The notes under the pieces were generated by a model. The model did not search any database. It saw only the letters and a program-made list of their open reading frames with translations, and was not told the DNA's origin. Of a DNA stretch of 64,000 nucleotides, positions 53,253 through 62,139 are shown one piece after another. Each line of letters begins with the position of its first letter. The stretch's first letter is position 1. Made by a program: the position numbers and the translations under genes. Origin of the DNA: SHZL01 sp963708905 (GTDB lineage: Bacteria > Pseudomonadota > Gammaproteobacteria > Xanthomonadales > SZUA-36); the NCBI GenBank assembly GCA_963708905.1, contig CAVPUV010000072.1:1-64000 (forward strand). Direction: 5' to 3'.

Positions 53253-55721
53253 TTACGCGGCGTGCTGGGCGCCGACCTCCACCTCGACCTGCCGCCCGAG
53301 ACGGAGGTCTTCGGCGTCGAATTCATCAACGGCTATGATCTCCATGACCAGATCACGGACCCTGGTCATGATGGCTGCCTCCTCCGCTGTGAGATAGCTA
53401 CTGGCGACGGCGTCCTGCAACTGTTCAGCCCAGGTGATGCCCGCAAGATCACCTGTTTTTAGCGCTTTGAGAAATTTACGCTCCAGCGGTTCTGCGGCAA
53501 TGACTTGCGGCAATGCCTGCTCCATCATTCCGATGGGGTGGCCGCTGCGGGCCGACTTGTAGATACCGTGGGTCAGCCGGTCGCGAGTATCTGATGGAGC
53601 GAGCAGCAATTGTGCCACTTTATGGGTCAGGCGATCACCGGGTGCACGCTCCCTGCGGCCCAGTGGAAAGACGACCAGACGCAGCAGGGTGCGCAGCACG
53701 ATGTTGGGAAAATTATCGATCACCAACCGTAAGGCACCCTGAATCTTGTACATGGCATCATGAAACGCCCACGCCAGGATGACCTGGTCTGCCGCCGGGC
53801 GGCCTACCGATTCGTAGCGTTTGAGCATGGCCGAGCAGATATACAACTGGCTCAATACGTCGCCCAGTCGCGCGGAGATGTGCTCTTTCTGCTTGAGCTT
53901 GGCGCCCAGTGTCAGCATCGCAATGTCCGCTACGAAGGCCAGCGCTGACGAATAGCGCGACAGTTTCTGGTAATACTTCGCCGTGCGGCGATCCTTGGGC
54001 ACTGCGGCAAACTTGCCAAAACTCATGCCCAGCACCAGGCTACGCACGGCGTTCCTAATGGAAAAGCCCATATGGGCAAACATCAATGCGTCGAAGCGGC
54101 TGATACGCTCCGCGGGATCCTGTAAACCCGCTGCCTCCATCTCCTTGAGGACGTACGGATGACATCGGATGGCGCCTTGCCCGAAGATCATCATGCTGCG
54201 CGTGAGGATATTGGCCCCTTCGACCGTGATCCACACCGGCATGCCCTGCCAGGCGCGGGCCAGATAGTTGCGCGGACCGAGAATTATGCCCTTGCCGCCG
54301 TGAATATCCATCGCATCCATGATCACTTCCCGGCCTTTCTCGGTGGCGTGATACTTGGCAATGGCCGAGGAAACAGCTGGCTTTTCACCCAGGTCAACCG
54401 CGGTGGCGGTCATTCTGGACAACGCTGAAGTGGCATAGGTATTACCCGCAATCCTGGCCAGCGCGGCTTCGATGCCTTCAAAGCGACCAATCGGCAGATT
54501 GAATTGCCGGCGGATGCGGGCATAGGCGCCCGTGGCCAGCGCCGCCATTTTTGTACCACCGGTTGAACTGGAAGGCAGTGTAATGGCCCGGCCAACAGCA
54601 AGCTGCTCGATCAGCATGCGCCATCCCTGGCCGGCCATTTTTGGCCCGCCCAATAATGCTTCGAGCGGGACGAAAACGTCCTTGCCACGAATCGGTCCAT
54701 TCTGGAAGGGGACATTCAGCGGTAAATGACGCATGCCTATTTCCATTCCCCTGGTATTCCGCGGCACCAGGGCAATGCTGATGCCAAGATCCTTGTTATT
54801 GCCCAGCAAACCATCCGGATCATACAGCCGGAAAGCCAGGCCAATCAGTGTGGCGACCGGAGCCAGCGTGATGTAACGCTTGTCAAAATTCAGTCTGATG
54901 CCGGTGACAGATTTACCTTTGTACTCGCCATTGCAGACAATGCCGTAATCCGGGATCGAGGTCGCATCCGATCCAGCAATTGGGCCGGTCAGGCCAAAAC
55001 AGGGGATTTCTTCGCCACGAGCCAGCCTGGGTAGGTAATACGTTTTCTGCTCCTCGGTACCGTAATGCAAAAGCAGTTCGGCCGGGCCCAGCGAGTTTGG
55101 CACAGCTATATGAGAACCCGCCACGGCGCTGATGGATGAGACTTTCTGCAGGACCGCGCGATGCGCCAATGCCGAGAAACCCAGGCCGCCATATGCCTTG
55201 GGAATGATCATGCCGAAAAACCTGTGACGCTTGAGAAACTCCCAGGTGGCCGCATTGAGGTCGGCATCCCGGTGGGTGATTTCCCATTGATTGAGCATGT
55301 CGCATAGTTCTTCTACCGGGCCTTCAACGAAAGCCTGTTCTTCTACGCTCAACTCCAGGAACGGCATGTCCAGTAGTTTTTTCCAGTCTGGTTTGCCGGC
55401 AAACAACTCACCCTCCCAGCCCACGGTACCGGCTTCGAGCGCGACCCGCTCGGTCTCGGAAAGAGTTGGCACCATGCGCAGGTACTGCTGCAGAAAAGGC
55501 GCGCTGAAGAACTTCTGCCGCCAGGGGCGATAATTGAGCGGCACTGCAGCGGCGATAAAAAGCAGGGAAGTTACAACCAAGCCCGGCAATGCAACGAATC
55601 CTGTCGCCGCGAATAACACCATAGCCACCGCCGTAGCGGCGGTCCACAGCACCAGCGTGGCACCATAAAAGGCGCAAACCAGTGAAATTATTAATAAAGT
55701 CAGAACCATAAGCAACGTCAC
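53253..55721 (-). CDS. fadE: Acyl-CoA dehydrogenase, FadE type
   Basis: First step of fatty acid beta-oxidation. About 822 residues from GTG 55721, which follows GGAGA at 7 nt; longer readings lack a ribosome site. An N-terminal membrane region (residues ~1-60, LTLLIISLVCAFYGATLVLW; GFVALPGLVVTSLLFIAAA) precedes the dehydrogenase domains: IPKAYGGLGFSALAH, SIAVPNSLGPAELLLHYGTEEQK-type segment, ACAD fold with FGLTGPIAGSDAT and GGTKMAALATGAYARIRRQF, then DIHGGKGIILGPRNYLARAW. This matches the long FadE of gammaproteobacteria (E. coli 814). Divergent from a TetR gene, which probably regulates it. Confidence 0.93.
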   Translation of the reverse strand: MTLLMVLTLLIISLVCAFYGATLVLWTAATAVAMVLFAATGFVALPGLVVTSLLFIAAAVPLNYRPWRQKFFSAPFLQQYLRMVPTLSETERVALEAGTVGWEGELFAGKPDWKKLLDMPFLELSVEEQAFVEGPVEELCDMLNQWEITHRDADLNAATWEFLKRHRFFGMIIPKAYGGLGFSALAHRAVLQKVSSISAVAGSHIAVPNSLGPAELLLHYGTEEQKTYYLPRLARGEEIPCFGLTGPIAGSDATSIPDYGIVCNGEYKGKSVTGIRLNFDKRYITLAPVATLIGLAFRLYDPDGLLGNNKDLGISIALVPRNTRGMEIGMRHLPLNVPFQNGPIRGKDVFVPLEALLGGPKMAGQGWRMLIEQLAVGRAITLPSSSTGGTKMAALATGAYARIRRQFNLPIGRFEGIEAALARIAGNTYATSALSRMTATAVDLGEKPAVSSAIAKYHATEKGREVIMDAMDIHGGKGIILGPRNYLARAWQGMPVWITVEGANILTRSMMIFGQGAIRCHPYVLKEMEAAGLQDPAERISRFDALMFAHMGFSIRNAVRSLVLGMSFGKFAAVPKDRRTAKYYQKLSRYSSALAFVADIAMLTLGAKLKQKEHISARLGDVLSQLYICSAMLKRYESVGRPAADQVILAWAFHDAMYKIQGALRLVIDNFPNIVLRTLLRLVVFPLGRRERAPGDRLTHKVAQLLLAPSDTRDRLTHGIYKSARSGHPIGMMEQALPQVIAAEPLERKFLKALKTGDLAGITWAEQLQDAVASSYLTAEEAAIMTRVRDLVMEIIAVDEFDAEDLRLGRQVEVEVGAQHAA

Positions 55722-55757
55722 GTCAATTCTCCCACGCAGTCTTCCTGAAAAAGAACA

Positions 55758-55781
55758 TTTCCATACGCCAGAGTATGGAAA
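55758..55781. promoter_or_regulatory. Candidate operator between fadE and the TetR gene
   Basis: Perfect 9-bp inverted repeat TTTCCATAC-N6-GTATGGAAA, 37 bp upstream of the fadE start and 137 bp from the TetR-type start. Symmetry, length and location in a divergent promoter suit a TetR-family operator. Inference from position; no footprint known to me. Confidence 0.6.
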
Positions 55782-55917
55782 ACTGCCAGCCACAAGTCAA
55801 ATTCCCTTGCGGCCGGGTTTGCACGCGTGTATACAATCTTCGTTTTTAATGGATGCGATACGTTGCGGACAGAATCCATAGAAGGCCGATTAAGATGGCA
55901 TCAATAAGGGTAAACAC

Positions 55918-56526
55918 ATGAGAGCGAGAGCAACGGTAAAAACGGCGGATAAGAGCGAAAGATCAACGCTTTCAGCAGCAGACTGGGAACGGGCCGCGGT
56001 CGAACTGATCGCAGAAAAGGGCGTCCAGGCCGTTGCCATAGAGCCGCTGGCACGGCGCATGGGAATCACCAAGGGCAGTTTTTACTGGCACTTTTCAAGC
56101 CGCGAATCTCTGTTGCAACAGGCATTGCAAAGATGGGAAGAACACGACAGCCGGAATCTGATTAAGGCACTGGGGGAAATCGATCATCCACGAGACCGTT
56201 TGATCTCTTTTTTCCGCCGGGTGGGCAAAGAGAAACTGACTCACGAAGTTTACAGCGAACTTTGTGCAGCTGCCGGTCATCCCCAGGTAGAGCCGGTGCT
56301 GGAACGCGTGGCAAATCGTCGTATGGCGCACTTGTCTGCAGCCTTCCTGGAAATGGGAATGCCGGAAAATCAAGCCAGGAACCAGGCGCGCTTAACGTAT
56401 TCCGTATATCTTGGATTCCTGCAACTGCAACGCCAGCACCAAACTCCGAACCTGAGCAGCGAAGAATTCGATGCCTATATCGAGCACGTCATCGCGACGC
56501 TCATACCACCAACGCATGGCAAATAG
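55918..56526 (+). CDS. TetR/AcrR-family transcriptional regulator
   Basis: 202 residues. N-terminal HTH: LSAADWERAAVELIAEKGVQAVAIEPLARRMGITKGSFYWHFSSRESLLQQAL pattern, the standard TetR DNA-binding domain, then a helical ligand domain (FRRVGKEKLTHEVYSELCAAAG; YSVYLGFLQLQRQHQ). It is transcribed away from fadE, so a fatty-acyl-responsive repressor is a fair guess. Start ATG 55918 follows AAGGGTAAAC. Its 3' end faces sufT. Confidence 0.9.
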   Translation: MRARATVKTADKSERSTLSAADWERAAVELIAEKGVQAVAIEPLARRMGITKGSFYWHFSSRESLLQQALQRWEEHDSRNLIKALGEIDHPRDRLISFFRRVGKEKLTHEVYSELCAAAGHPQVEPVLERVANRRMAHLSAAFLEMGMPENQARNQARLTYSVYLGFLQLQRQHQTPNLSSEEFDAYIEHVIATLIPPTHGK

Positions 56527-56543
56527 CGGCCGTAGTCAAAGGT

Positions 56544-57095
56544 TCAAAACATGCCGGTTTCAAGTCGGGCCACGTCGGACATCATGGTGTGATTCCACGG
56601 CGGCTCAAAGACCAGTGATACATCAACGCGACTAACCGTTGGCACCAGCTCCAGCTTGGATCGAACATCATCCACCAGGATGTCGCCCATGCCGCAACCA
56701 GGCGCTGTCAGCGTCAATTGCACTGCAACAACACGCTCACCGGATTCTTCCACATCGACCTCGCAACTGTAGACCAGCCCGAGATCGACGATGTTCACCG
56801 GGATTTCTGGGTCGTAGCAGGTTTTCAGCTGATCCCACAGCAATTTTTCAACGTCATCGTTACTTGCATTTTCCGGCAGGCTGGGCGGCAGAATAGGCTC
56901 CCGGCCAATAGCATCAGCGTCCATGCCCGACACGCGAAACAGGTTGCCATCAACGAACACGGTAAAACTGCCGCCAAGAGCCTGGGTAATATAAGCCGAG
57001 GTTCCTGCCGGAATGGTGACCGAGTCGCCGGATGGAATCATCACGACGTCACAATCGCGCTCAAAGGTGCATGGCTGGCTGGTGTGGCTAAGCAT
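56544..57095 (-). CDS. sufT: SufT-type Fe-S assembly protein (MIP18/DUF59)
   Basis: 183 residues. The N-terminal half (ERDCDVVMIPSGDSVTIPAGTSAYITQALGGSFTVF) and the C-terminal MIP18 domain (YDPEIPVNIVDLGLVYSCEVD ... LTLTAPGCGMGDILVDDVRSKL) form the SufT plan, with the conserved Cys in TAPGCGMG. SufT aids maturation of Fe-S proteins, especially lipoyl synthase and aconitase in other bacteria. It lies downstream of bfr on the same strand after 46 bp, grouping iron and Fe-S functions. Confidence 0.9.
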   Translation of the reverse strand: MLSHTSQPCTFERDCDVVMIPSGDSVTIPAGTSAYITQALGGSFTVFVDGNLFRVSGMDADAIGREPILPPSLPENASNDDVEKLLWDQLKTCYDPEIPVNIVDLGLVYSCEVDVEESGERVVAVQLTLTAPGCGMGDILVDDVRSKLELVPTVSRVDVSLVFEPPWNHTMMSDVARLETGMF

Positions 57096-57141
57096 ATGTC
57101 ATCGCAAAATAAGGGCTGGAGCTTGATATCTCAACATCGGC

Positions 57142-57615
57142 TCAAGCGACTTTCATTTGTGATTGAAGATAATTTTCAACTCCAACCTTTCCGATCAGTT
57201 GCAATTGAGTTTCCAGCCAGTCGACATGTTCTTCCTCGGAATTCAGAATCTGATTAAAAAGGTCCCGGCTGACAAAATCTTTTGCAGACTCACAATAAAC
57301 GATGGCTTCACGCAACGCAGGCAAGGCATCCATCTCCAAGCGCAGGTCGCTCTCGAGCATTTCCTGTGTGTGCTCTCCGATCATCAACTTTCCGAGGTCC
57401 TGCAGATTGGGCAATCCTTCCAGGAACAAAGTACGCTCAATCAATTGATCGGCGTGCTTCATTTCATCGACTGCCTCGTGGTGCTCATAGTCAGCCAAAG
57501 CGGTCATACCCCAATCTTTGAACATGCGAGAGTGCAAAAAATATTGATTGATCGCGGTTAATTCATTCCGTAAAACAACGTTTAAAAATTCAATAACCTT
57601 CTTGTCGCCTTTCAT
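57142..57615 (-). CDS. bfr: Bacterioferritin
   Basis: 157-residue heme-containing iron-storage ferritin. All ferroxidase ligands are in place: Glu18, Glu51, His54, Glu94, Glu127 and His130, Tyr25 nearby and the axial heme Met52. The signatures ELTAINQYFLHSRMF and SEEEHVDWLETQLQLI are typical. Bfd, 155 bp upstream on the same strand, reduces stored iron for release. A 27-bp inverted repeat lies just upstream. Confidence 0.96.
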   Translation of the reverse strand: MKGDKKVIEFLNVVLRNELTAINQYFLHSRMFKDWGMTALADYEHHEAVDEMKHADQLIERTLFLEGLPNLQDLGKLMIGEHTQEMLESDLRLEMDALPALREAIVYCESAKDFVSRDLFNQILNSEEEHVDWLETQLQLIGKVGVENYLQSQMKVA

Positions 57616-57655
57616 CTATTCATGCCTCCTACTATTGCCAGCGCGGATTAAGAAT

Positions 57656-57682
57656 AATTCATTCTACTATGAAGAATGAATT
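57656..57682. promoter_or_regulatory. Inverted repeat upstream of bfr
   Basis: Perfect 10-bp arms AATTCATTCT and AGAATGAATT with a 7-bp centre, 41 bp before the bfr start. It could be a transcription factor site or a hairpin in the bfd-bfr transcript. It differs clearly from a Fur consensus. Confidence 0.5.
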
Positions 57683-57770
57683 CCTGCTGGATGGAAAAGA
57701 TTGACCAGGCGCGCGCCGCTCAGGAAAAACTGAGGAAACTTTGATTTATTCAGAGCTTACCTGAGTTGAT

Positions 57771-57986
57771 TCAGGCGGCGTTGAAGACTTGAAGTAGCGG
57801 TCGGGTTGCCCGCGAATCTTGTGATTTCAGGCACTCCTTGAGCAGGGATTTGGCTTCCACCGCACAAGCACCGCATTGAGTTCCGCAGCCCGTCATGAAA
57901 CTGAGCTGTTTGAATGTCTGCGCGCCGTTGTCCACCGCCGCGCGGATGGCGGAATCGCTGACTCCATGGCAAAGGCAAATATACAT
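57771..57986 (-). CDS. bfd: Bacterioferritin-associated ferredoxin
   Basis: 71 residues with the [2Fe-2S] pattern of Bfd: Cys4 and Cys6 in MYICLCHGVSD and Cys34/Cys37 in TGCGTQCGAC. In Pseudomonas Bfd binds Bfr and donates electrons that reduce stored ferric iron. Gene order bfd-bfr supports the name. Fur-type control is suggested by the site 56 bp upstream. Confidence 0.94.
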   Translation of the reverse strand: MYICLCHGVSDSAIRAAVDNGAQTFKQLSFMTGCGTQCGACAVEAKSLLKECLKSQDSRATRPLLQVFNAA

Positions 57987-58041
57987 AACCCGAAGCTCAC
58001 AAAATTTCTTGCTGGCGTGTGGTCCACATCATAAACGCAAA

Positions 58042-58056
58042 TGCGAATGATTGTCA
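58042..58056 (-). promoter_or_regulatory. Fur-box-like site upstream of bfd
   Basis: TGCGAATGATTGTCA matches the 7-1-7 Fur core TGATAATNATTATCA at 11 of 14 defined positions, 56 bp upstream of the bfd start. Bfd is iron-repressed through Fur in several gammaproteobacteria (known), so control here is plausible but unproven. Confidence 0.55.
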
Positions 58057-58102
58057 ATTACCCACCGACGACGCCGGCCAGGGGATGTCGATAGCCGGTC
58101 AG

Positions 58103-58597
58103 CTATGCACTGGCAGTGTTGCCCGGATTTTCCAGCAGCGGTTCCAGCAACGACAGGGCTTTGCGGTATACCCGCCGTTTGAAAGTAATCACGTTTTCCG
58201 CCGGGTACCAGAAATCCACCCAACGGAAATCGCAGAATTCCGGCTCTTCCGTACGGCTTAGACTGAACGCTGAATCATCCGCTAAAAAGCGCAACAGGAA
58301 CCAAACCTGTTTTTGCCCGATGCACAGCGGCTTGCTTAACTGCCTCTGGTAGCGTCGCGGCAGGCGATAACGCAACCAGCCCGGCGTGTTTCCCAGTAAT
58401 TCGACATGCCGGGGGAGCAAACCCGTCTCTTCTTGCAGCTCCCGGTACATAGCCTCAACCGGGGTTTCATCGGTGTTCATTCCGCCTTGTGGGAACTGCC
58501 AGCCGTCATTACTCACCCGCTGTGCCCAAAACACTCGCCGATCATGGTTCAGCAATACGATGCCCACGTTGGGCCTGTAGCCGTCGGGATCTATCAT
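58103..58597 (-). CDS. rppH: RNA 5'-pyrophosphohydrolase RppH
   Basis: Nudix hydrolase that removes pyrophosphate from mRNA 5' ends and starts decay. From ATG 58597 about 164 residues, N-terminus IDPDGYRPNVGIVLLN as in the family; ATG 58621 is an alternative and longer readings to 58756 are unlikely. Nudix box GGMNTDETPVEAMYRELQEETGL with the catalytic Glu residues; later RWVDFWYPAENVITFKRRVYRKAL. Monocistronic; divergent from the ABC transporter genes. Confidence 0.94.
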   Translation of the reverse strand: MIDPDGYRPNVGIVLLNHDRRVFWAQRVSNDGWQFPQGGMNTDETPVEAMYRELQEETGLLPRHVELLGNTPGWLRYRLPRRYQRQLSKPLCIGQKQVWFLLRFLADDSAFSLSRTEEPEFCDFRWVDFWYPAENVITFKRRVYRKALSLLEPLLENPGNTASA

Positions 58598-58700
58598 CAG
58601 AACATTGTCCAGTGAATGCATTCGACCCATCTGGGCCATGTGTTGCTTGCCAGTATTCCTGATGTTACTTTGCTGGTCGAATGTTAATCGTTTCTTTCCC

Positions 58701-59684
58701 ATGATGCCAACAGCGTTCAAACGCCTGCTGCTAGTTGTTTTGCTGCTGCTATCCATAATAGCTCTGCTACTGGCTTCTGCAACCGGATCGGTATCCCTCA
58801 GCCTGGATCAATGGCTCCAAGCTATTTCGAACCCGCGGACAGAATACGGAGAATTGTTGTGGCGCTTGCGTTTGCCGCGGGCCATTGCCGCCTGGACCGT
58901 CGGCGCACTGCTTTCCCTGTCTGGTTGCCTGATGCAGGTTTTGTTGCGCAACCCCCTGGCAGACCCCTATATCCTGGGGGTCTCCGGGGGCGCCGCATTC
59001 GCGGCATTGCTGGGAATGACGGCGGGGGTCGCCATGGCCTTTATTCCGTTGCTCGCATTATCTGGATCCCTGGCTTCGATCCTCTTGGTATTCGGCCTTG
59101 CCCGCGGTGAAGGACCATGGAGCACCACGCGCCTGCTGCTGACAGGTGTGGTTACGGCTTCAGGCTGGACTGCCCTGATCAGCCTGGTGTTGGCGCTGGG
59201 CAGCGACAGTAACTTGCGGGGCATGCTGTTCTGGTTGATAGGTGACCTTGGCTATGCCATCACGCCCCCATGGGTGCTGCTGGTCCTGGCAACCATCTTC
59301 CTGGTTTGCATGGGTCTGGCCCGCAGTCTGAATGTGCTCGCCATGGGCGAAACGACGGCGCGTTTACTGGGTGAACCCACCCAGGGATTGCTTTGGCTGG
59401 TCTATCTTTTGGCTTCCATCCTGACTGCAGCCGCTGTATCCATTGCCGGTAATATTGGTTTTGTCGGCCTGATCGTGCCGCACCTGATGCGCCTGCTGGT
59501 TGGCTCGGATCACCGGATATTGTTGCCCAGCGCGACCCTTTTCGGCGGCCTTTTCCTGGTCGTCTCCGATACGCTGGCGCGAACGGTCCTGGCGCCGCGG
59601 CAGTTGCCCGTCGGCGTAGTGACCGCGCTGCTTGGCGTTCCGCTATTCCTGTTGTTGCTCAACCGTGCGAAGCTGAAGCAATGA
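58701..59684 (+). CDS. FecCD/BtuC-type ABC transporter permease
   Basis: About 327 residues with about ten membrane helices. Family landmarks: WRLRLPRAIAAWTVGALLSLSGCLMQVLLRNPLADPYILGVSGGAAF pattern near the N-terminus, LLTGVVTASGWTALISLVLA and IAGNIGFVGLIVPHLMRLLVGSDHR. Partners import vitamin B12, heme or ferric siderophores. Start ATG 58701 or 58704; the 96-bp in-frame extension upstream lacks family similarity. It overlaps the ATPase gene by 4 bp. No substrate-binding protein is encoded beside it. Confidence 0.92.
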   Translation: MMPTAFKRLLLVVLLLLSIIALLLASATGSVSLSLDQWLQAISNPRTEYGELLWRLRLPRAIAAWTVGALLSLSGCLMQVLLRNPLADPYILGVSGGAAFAALLGMTAGVAMAFIPLLALSGSLASILLVFGLARGEGPWSTTRLLLTGVVTASGWTALISLVLALGSDSNLRGMLFWLIGDLGYAITPPWVLLVLATIFLVCMGLARSLNVLAMGETTARLLGEPTQGLLWLVYLLASILTAAAVSIAGNIGFVGLIVPHLMRLLVGSDHRILLPSATLFGGLFLVVSDTLARTVLAPRQLPVGVVTALLGVPLFLLLLNRAKLKQ

Positions 59685-60457
59685 CCCGGCTGAACTGCAG
59701 CCACCTCGATTTGAGTATCGCCGATATACAGGTCGTCACTGATTTCAATCTTGAACTGTCACCGGGCAGTTTCTGGGGTCTGCTGGGTTCCAACGGCGTG
59801 GGCAAGACCACTCTGCTCAAGTGCCTGGCCGGATTGCTTCCACCCAAGGGGGGACAGGTGTTGCTCGAATCACGCGCAATGGATGAGTTGCCGCGCAGAA
59901 TTCTGGCGCGCCATGTCGGCATGATGCAGCAACATACGGCCTACGTCTTCGACTCCAGCGTGTTACAGATCGCCCTCACCGGCAGGCATCCGCACCTGGG
60001 TTACTGGCAACGCGAAAGCCCAGCGGACATTGACAAAACGCAGGCAGCGCTGACGGCTGTAGGCCTCGGTGGCTTTACGCAACGCAGCGTTACCGGCCTG
60101 TCCGGCGGGGAAGCCCGGCGGCTGGCCTTTGCCGCATTACTGGTGCAAGAGCCGGATATCATGTTGCTGGACGAACCCACCAACCATCTCGACCTGCGTC
60201 ATCAGGTCCAGATCATGGGCATGATTCGTGCCCGGACTGTGGGCGCTGCAAGTACGGCCATTGCCGCGCTGCATGATGTCAACCTGGCAGCCAGGTATTG
60301 CAGCCACGTGGTGATGCTGTTTGGTCAAGGACAATGGTGCGCCGGCAGCACCGGACAAATGCTCAGTGAGTCCAGTTTGCAGCGTCTTTATGGCTGCGCC
60401 GTGGAAAAGCTGGACGGCACACAGGGACCCCGGTTTTATCCGCTGACCACGGATTGA
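59681..60457 (+). CDS. ABC transporter ATP-binding protein (BtuD/FecE type)
   Basis: 258 residues: Walker A LLGSNGVGKTTL, Q-loop MMQQHTAYVF, ABC signature LSGGEARRLAFAALLVQEP, Walker B DIMLLDEPTNHLDLRHQV, H-loop ALHDVNLAARYCSHV. The companion permease and this Q-loop and signature fit the iron-siderophore/cobalamin subfamily. ATGA overlap with the permease indicates one operon. Confidence 0.93.
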   Translation: MTRLNCSHLDLSIADIQVVTDFNLELSPGSFWGLLGSNGVGKTTLLKCLAGLLPPKGGQVLLESRAMDELPRRILARHVGMMQQHTAYVFDSSVLQIALTGRHPHLGYWQRESPADIDKTQAALTAVGLGGFTQRSVTGLSGGEARRLAFAALLVQEPDIMLLDEPTNHLDLRHQVQIMGMIRARTVGAASTAIAALHDVNLAARYCSHVVMLFGQGQWCAGSTGQMLSESSLQRLYGCAVEKLDGTQGPRFYPLTTD

Positions 60458-60499
60458 CGATTCCTTGGAGCCGCCACGCGGCAGCAGGGAAACGAGACT

Positions 60500-60734
60500 C
60501 GTATCAGCCGTCATCCCAGCGGCTGCGCCAGCAGGCGCGTGGGATCCAGTCTGCGTTAAATGGCTGCTCTGGATGCCAAACATGCCTGCGGCAGTCTGGC
60601 ATGACGGTAGTAAAAATGGCAGCCTGGCATGACGGCGGTAAGGAGGCAGCAGTCTGGCATGACGGTAGTAAAAATGGCAGCCTGGCATGACGGCGGTAAG
60701 GAGGCAGCAGTCTGGCAGGACGGCGGATGGCTCT
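60500..60734. repeat. REP-like sequence and a 58-bp tandem duplication
   Basis: After a hairpin-like TCATCCCAGC...GTGGGATCC segment (60511-60546), two identical 58-bp units starting TCTGGCATGACGG follow head to tail (60595-60652 and 60653-60710), and a partial third begins at 60711. Each unit has two CTGGCATGACGG submotifs. It ends at the stop codon of the NTP/NDP carrier gene (60735). No coding capacity is supported. Confidence 0.82.
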
Positions 60735-62045
60735 TCACGGAGGTGGGGCTGGCGCCGATTCCACAGGGTCGAGACCGGCGCGCAGCCCGGTGTAAATCTT
60801 GCCCAATGACCATGCTCCCCAGGCCCATAACCCCATGATGGGAACATAGATCCAGGCAATCTGCGCCATGGAAAGGCCTGCCGTGGTGAGGCCTTTGAAT
60901 ACCCAGCTCGCAGCCACGTCACTGCCACGATAGATGGCCGTATCGATAAAATTCTTGCTCTTGTATCGGGTCTCGCGATCAACCACCGTAAACAGCATTT
61001 CCTTGACCGGCCCCAGGATTCCGTAGTTCAAAGAGCGCTGCGCCACTTGCACGGCAGCGAACAGAACCAGGCTCATGGCGCCGCCCAGGATGACAAAGCC
61101 ACCGGCCAGCAGCAAAGGAATGAACACCAGTGTTCGGGGTATGCCGAAACTACTGACCAGCCGTGAGGTTATGAAAAACTGCAGGATGAAGGCGATGATT
61201 TGGACGACGTAGTCGATGTTGCTGAAAAATACAGTCCGCTCTTCAAACCCTGCAATCTGCTGATCCACCAGCACCGCCAAGCCGTTGTACAGAAACGTGG
61301 AGGTGAGATTGTGCAACAGCATCAGCAGGCACGCATACAGCAGGTACCTGGAGCGGAAAACCCGGATGGCTCCTTGCCAGACGCTGCCACCTATCACCTC
61401 TACCCGGGTATGCGTGATGCCGCGTTGATGCCGCCCCAGAATGATCGCCAGCATGGTGGCAACGCACAGGCAAGCCAGTGATACCGACATTACCCCCAGC
61501 GTACCGTTTTCGCTCACCATCCCGGCCGTCACTCTGGGGCCGATAATGGCGCCTATACTCCCGCCTGCCGTGATGACGCCAAACAAGCGCTGTGCCTGAC
61601 CCGGGTGAAAAATATCCGTCATGAAACTCCAGAACACCGAAACCACGAACAGATTGAATACGCTGAGCCAGACATAAAATGCCCGCTGTATCCAAATGGG
61701 TGTCGCCTCATCCCGGAATCCCAGCATGAACAGCACCAGGTTACAGATGAAAAAAAGATAAATGGCAGGAATGAACTGACCGCGACGAAACCGTGATACC
61801 AGGAAGCCAAACAAGGGCACGATCGCCAGCATGGTGATGAAGGTCGCCGTATACAACCAGTGAAGAATACCGCTGTTGTATGCCGCTACTGTGCCGCGAA
61901 TGGGCCGCAGCATGAAATATCCGCCCAGCAGAAAAAAGAAGTAGGAAAATGCCAGCATGAGCCGGGGCCACTCCCCTGGCTCCACCCGAACCAGCCGCTC
62001 GATGATGGCATGGCCGTGATTGACTTCGACTGATTCAGCCATCAT
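60735..62045 (-). CDS. NTP/NDP-exchange-type carrier (ATP/ADP translocase family)
   Basis: 436 residues, about twelve membrane segments. Signature motifs: SYFFFLLGGYFMLRPIRGTVAAY near residue 35, VVSVFWSFMTDIFHPGQAQRLFGVITAGGSIGAIIGP, and RSLNYGILGPVKEMLFTVVDRETRYKSKNFIDTAIYRGSD. This is the COG3202-type MFS-like carrier found in many free-living bacteria and related to the ATP/ADP translocases of obligate parasites. Substrate unknown here. The last residues (ESAPAPPP) are Pro-rich. Confidence 0.85.
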   Translation of the reverse strand: MMAESVEVNHGHAIIERLVRVEPGEWPRLMLAFSYFFFLLGGYFMLRPIRGTVAAYNSGILHWLYTATFITMLAIVPLFGFLVSRFRRGQFIPAIYLFFICNLVLFMLGFRDEATPIWIQRAFYVWLSVFNLFVVSVFWSFMTDIFHPGQAQRLFGVITAGGSIGAIIGPRVTAGMVSENGTLGVMSVSLACLCVATMLAIILGRHQRGITHTRVEVIGGSVWQGAIRVFRSRYLLYACLLMLLHNLTSTFLYNGLAVLVDQQIAGFEERTVFFSNIDYVVQIIAFILQFFITSRLVSSFGIPRTLVFIPLLLAGGFVILGGAMSLVLFAAVQVAQRSLNYGILGPVKEMLFTVVDRETRYKSKNFIDTAIYRGSDVAASWVFKGLTTAGLSMAQIAWIYVPIMGLWAWGAWSLGKIYTGLRAGLDPVESAPAPPP

Positions 62046-62107
62046 GCCTCATAGTTGCCCGATACCCTGTCCAGCAGACTATCATTTGTGACTTGATATG
62101 GCACTGG

Positions 62108-62139
62108 ATCCCAGAGATTCGCGTTGCAAACTCCGGGAT
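62108..62139. repeat. REP-like hairpin
   Basis: ATCCCAGAGATTCGC ... GCAAACTCCGGGAT, followed by GACG. It matches the hairpin at 53100-53131 with few substitutions, so the two belong to one dispersed family. The 61-codon frame through it (62042-62227, minus) is not considered a gene. Confidence 0.75.
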
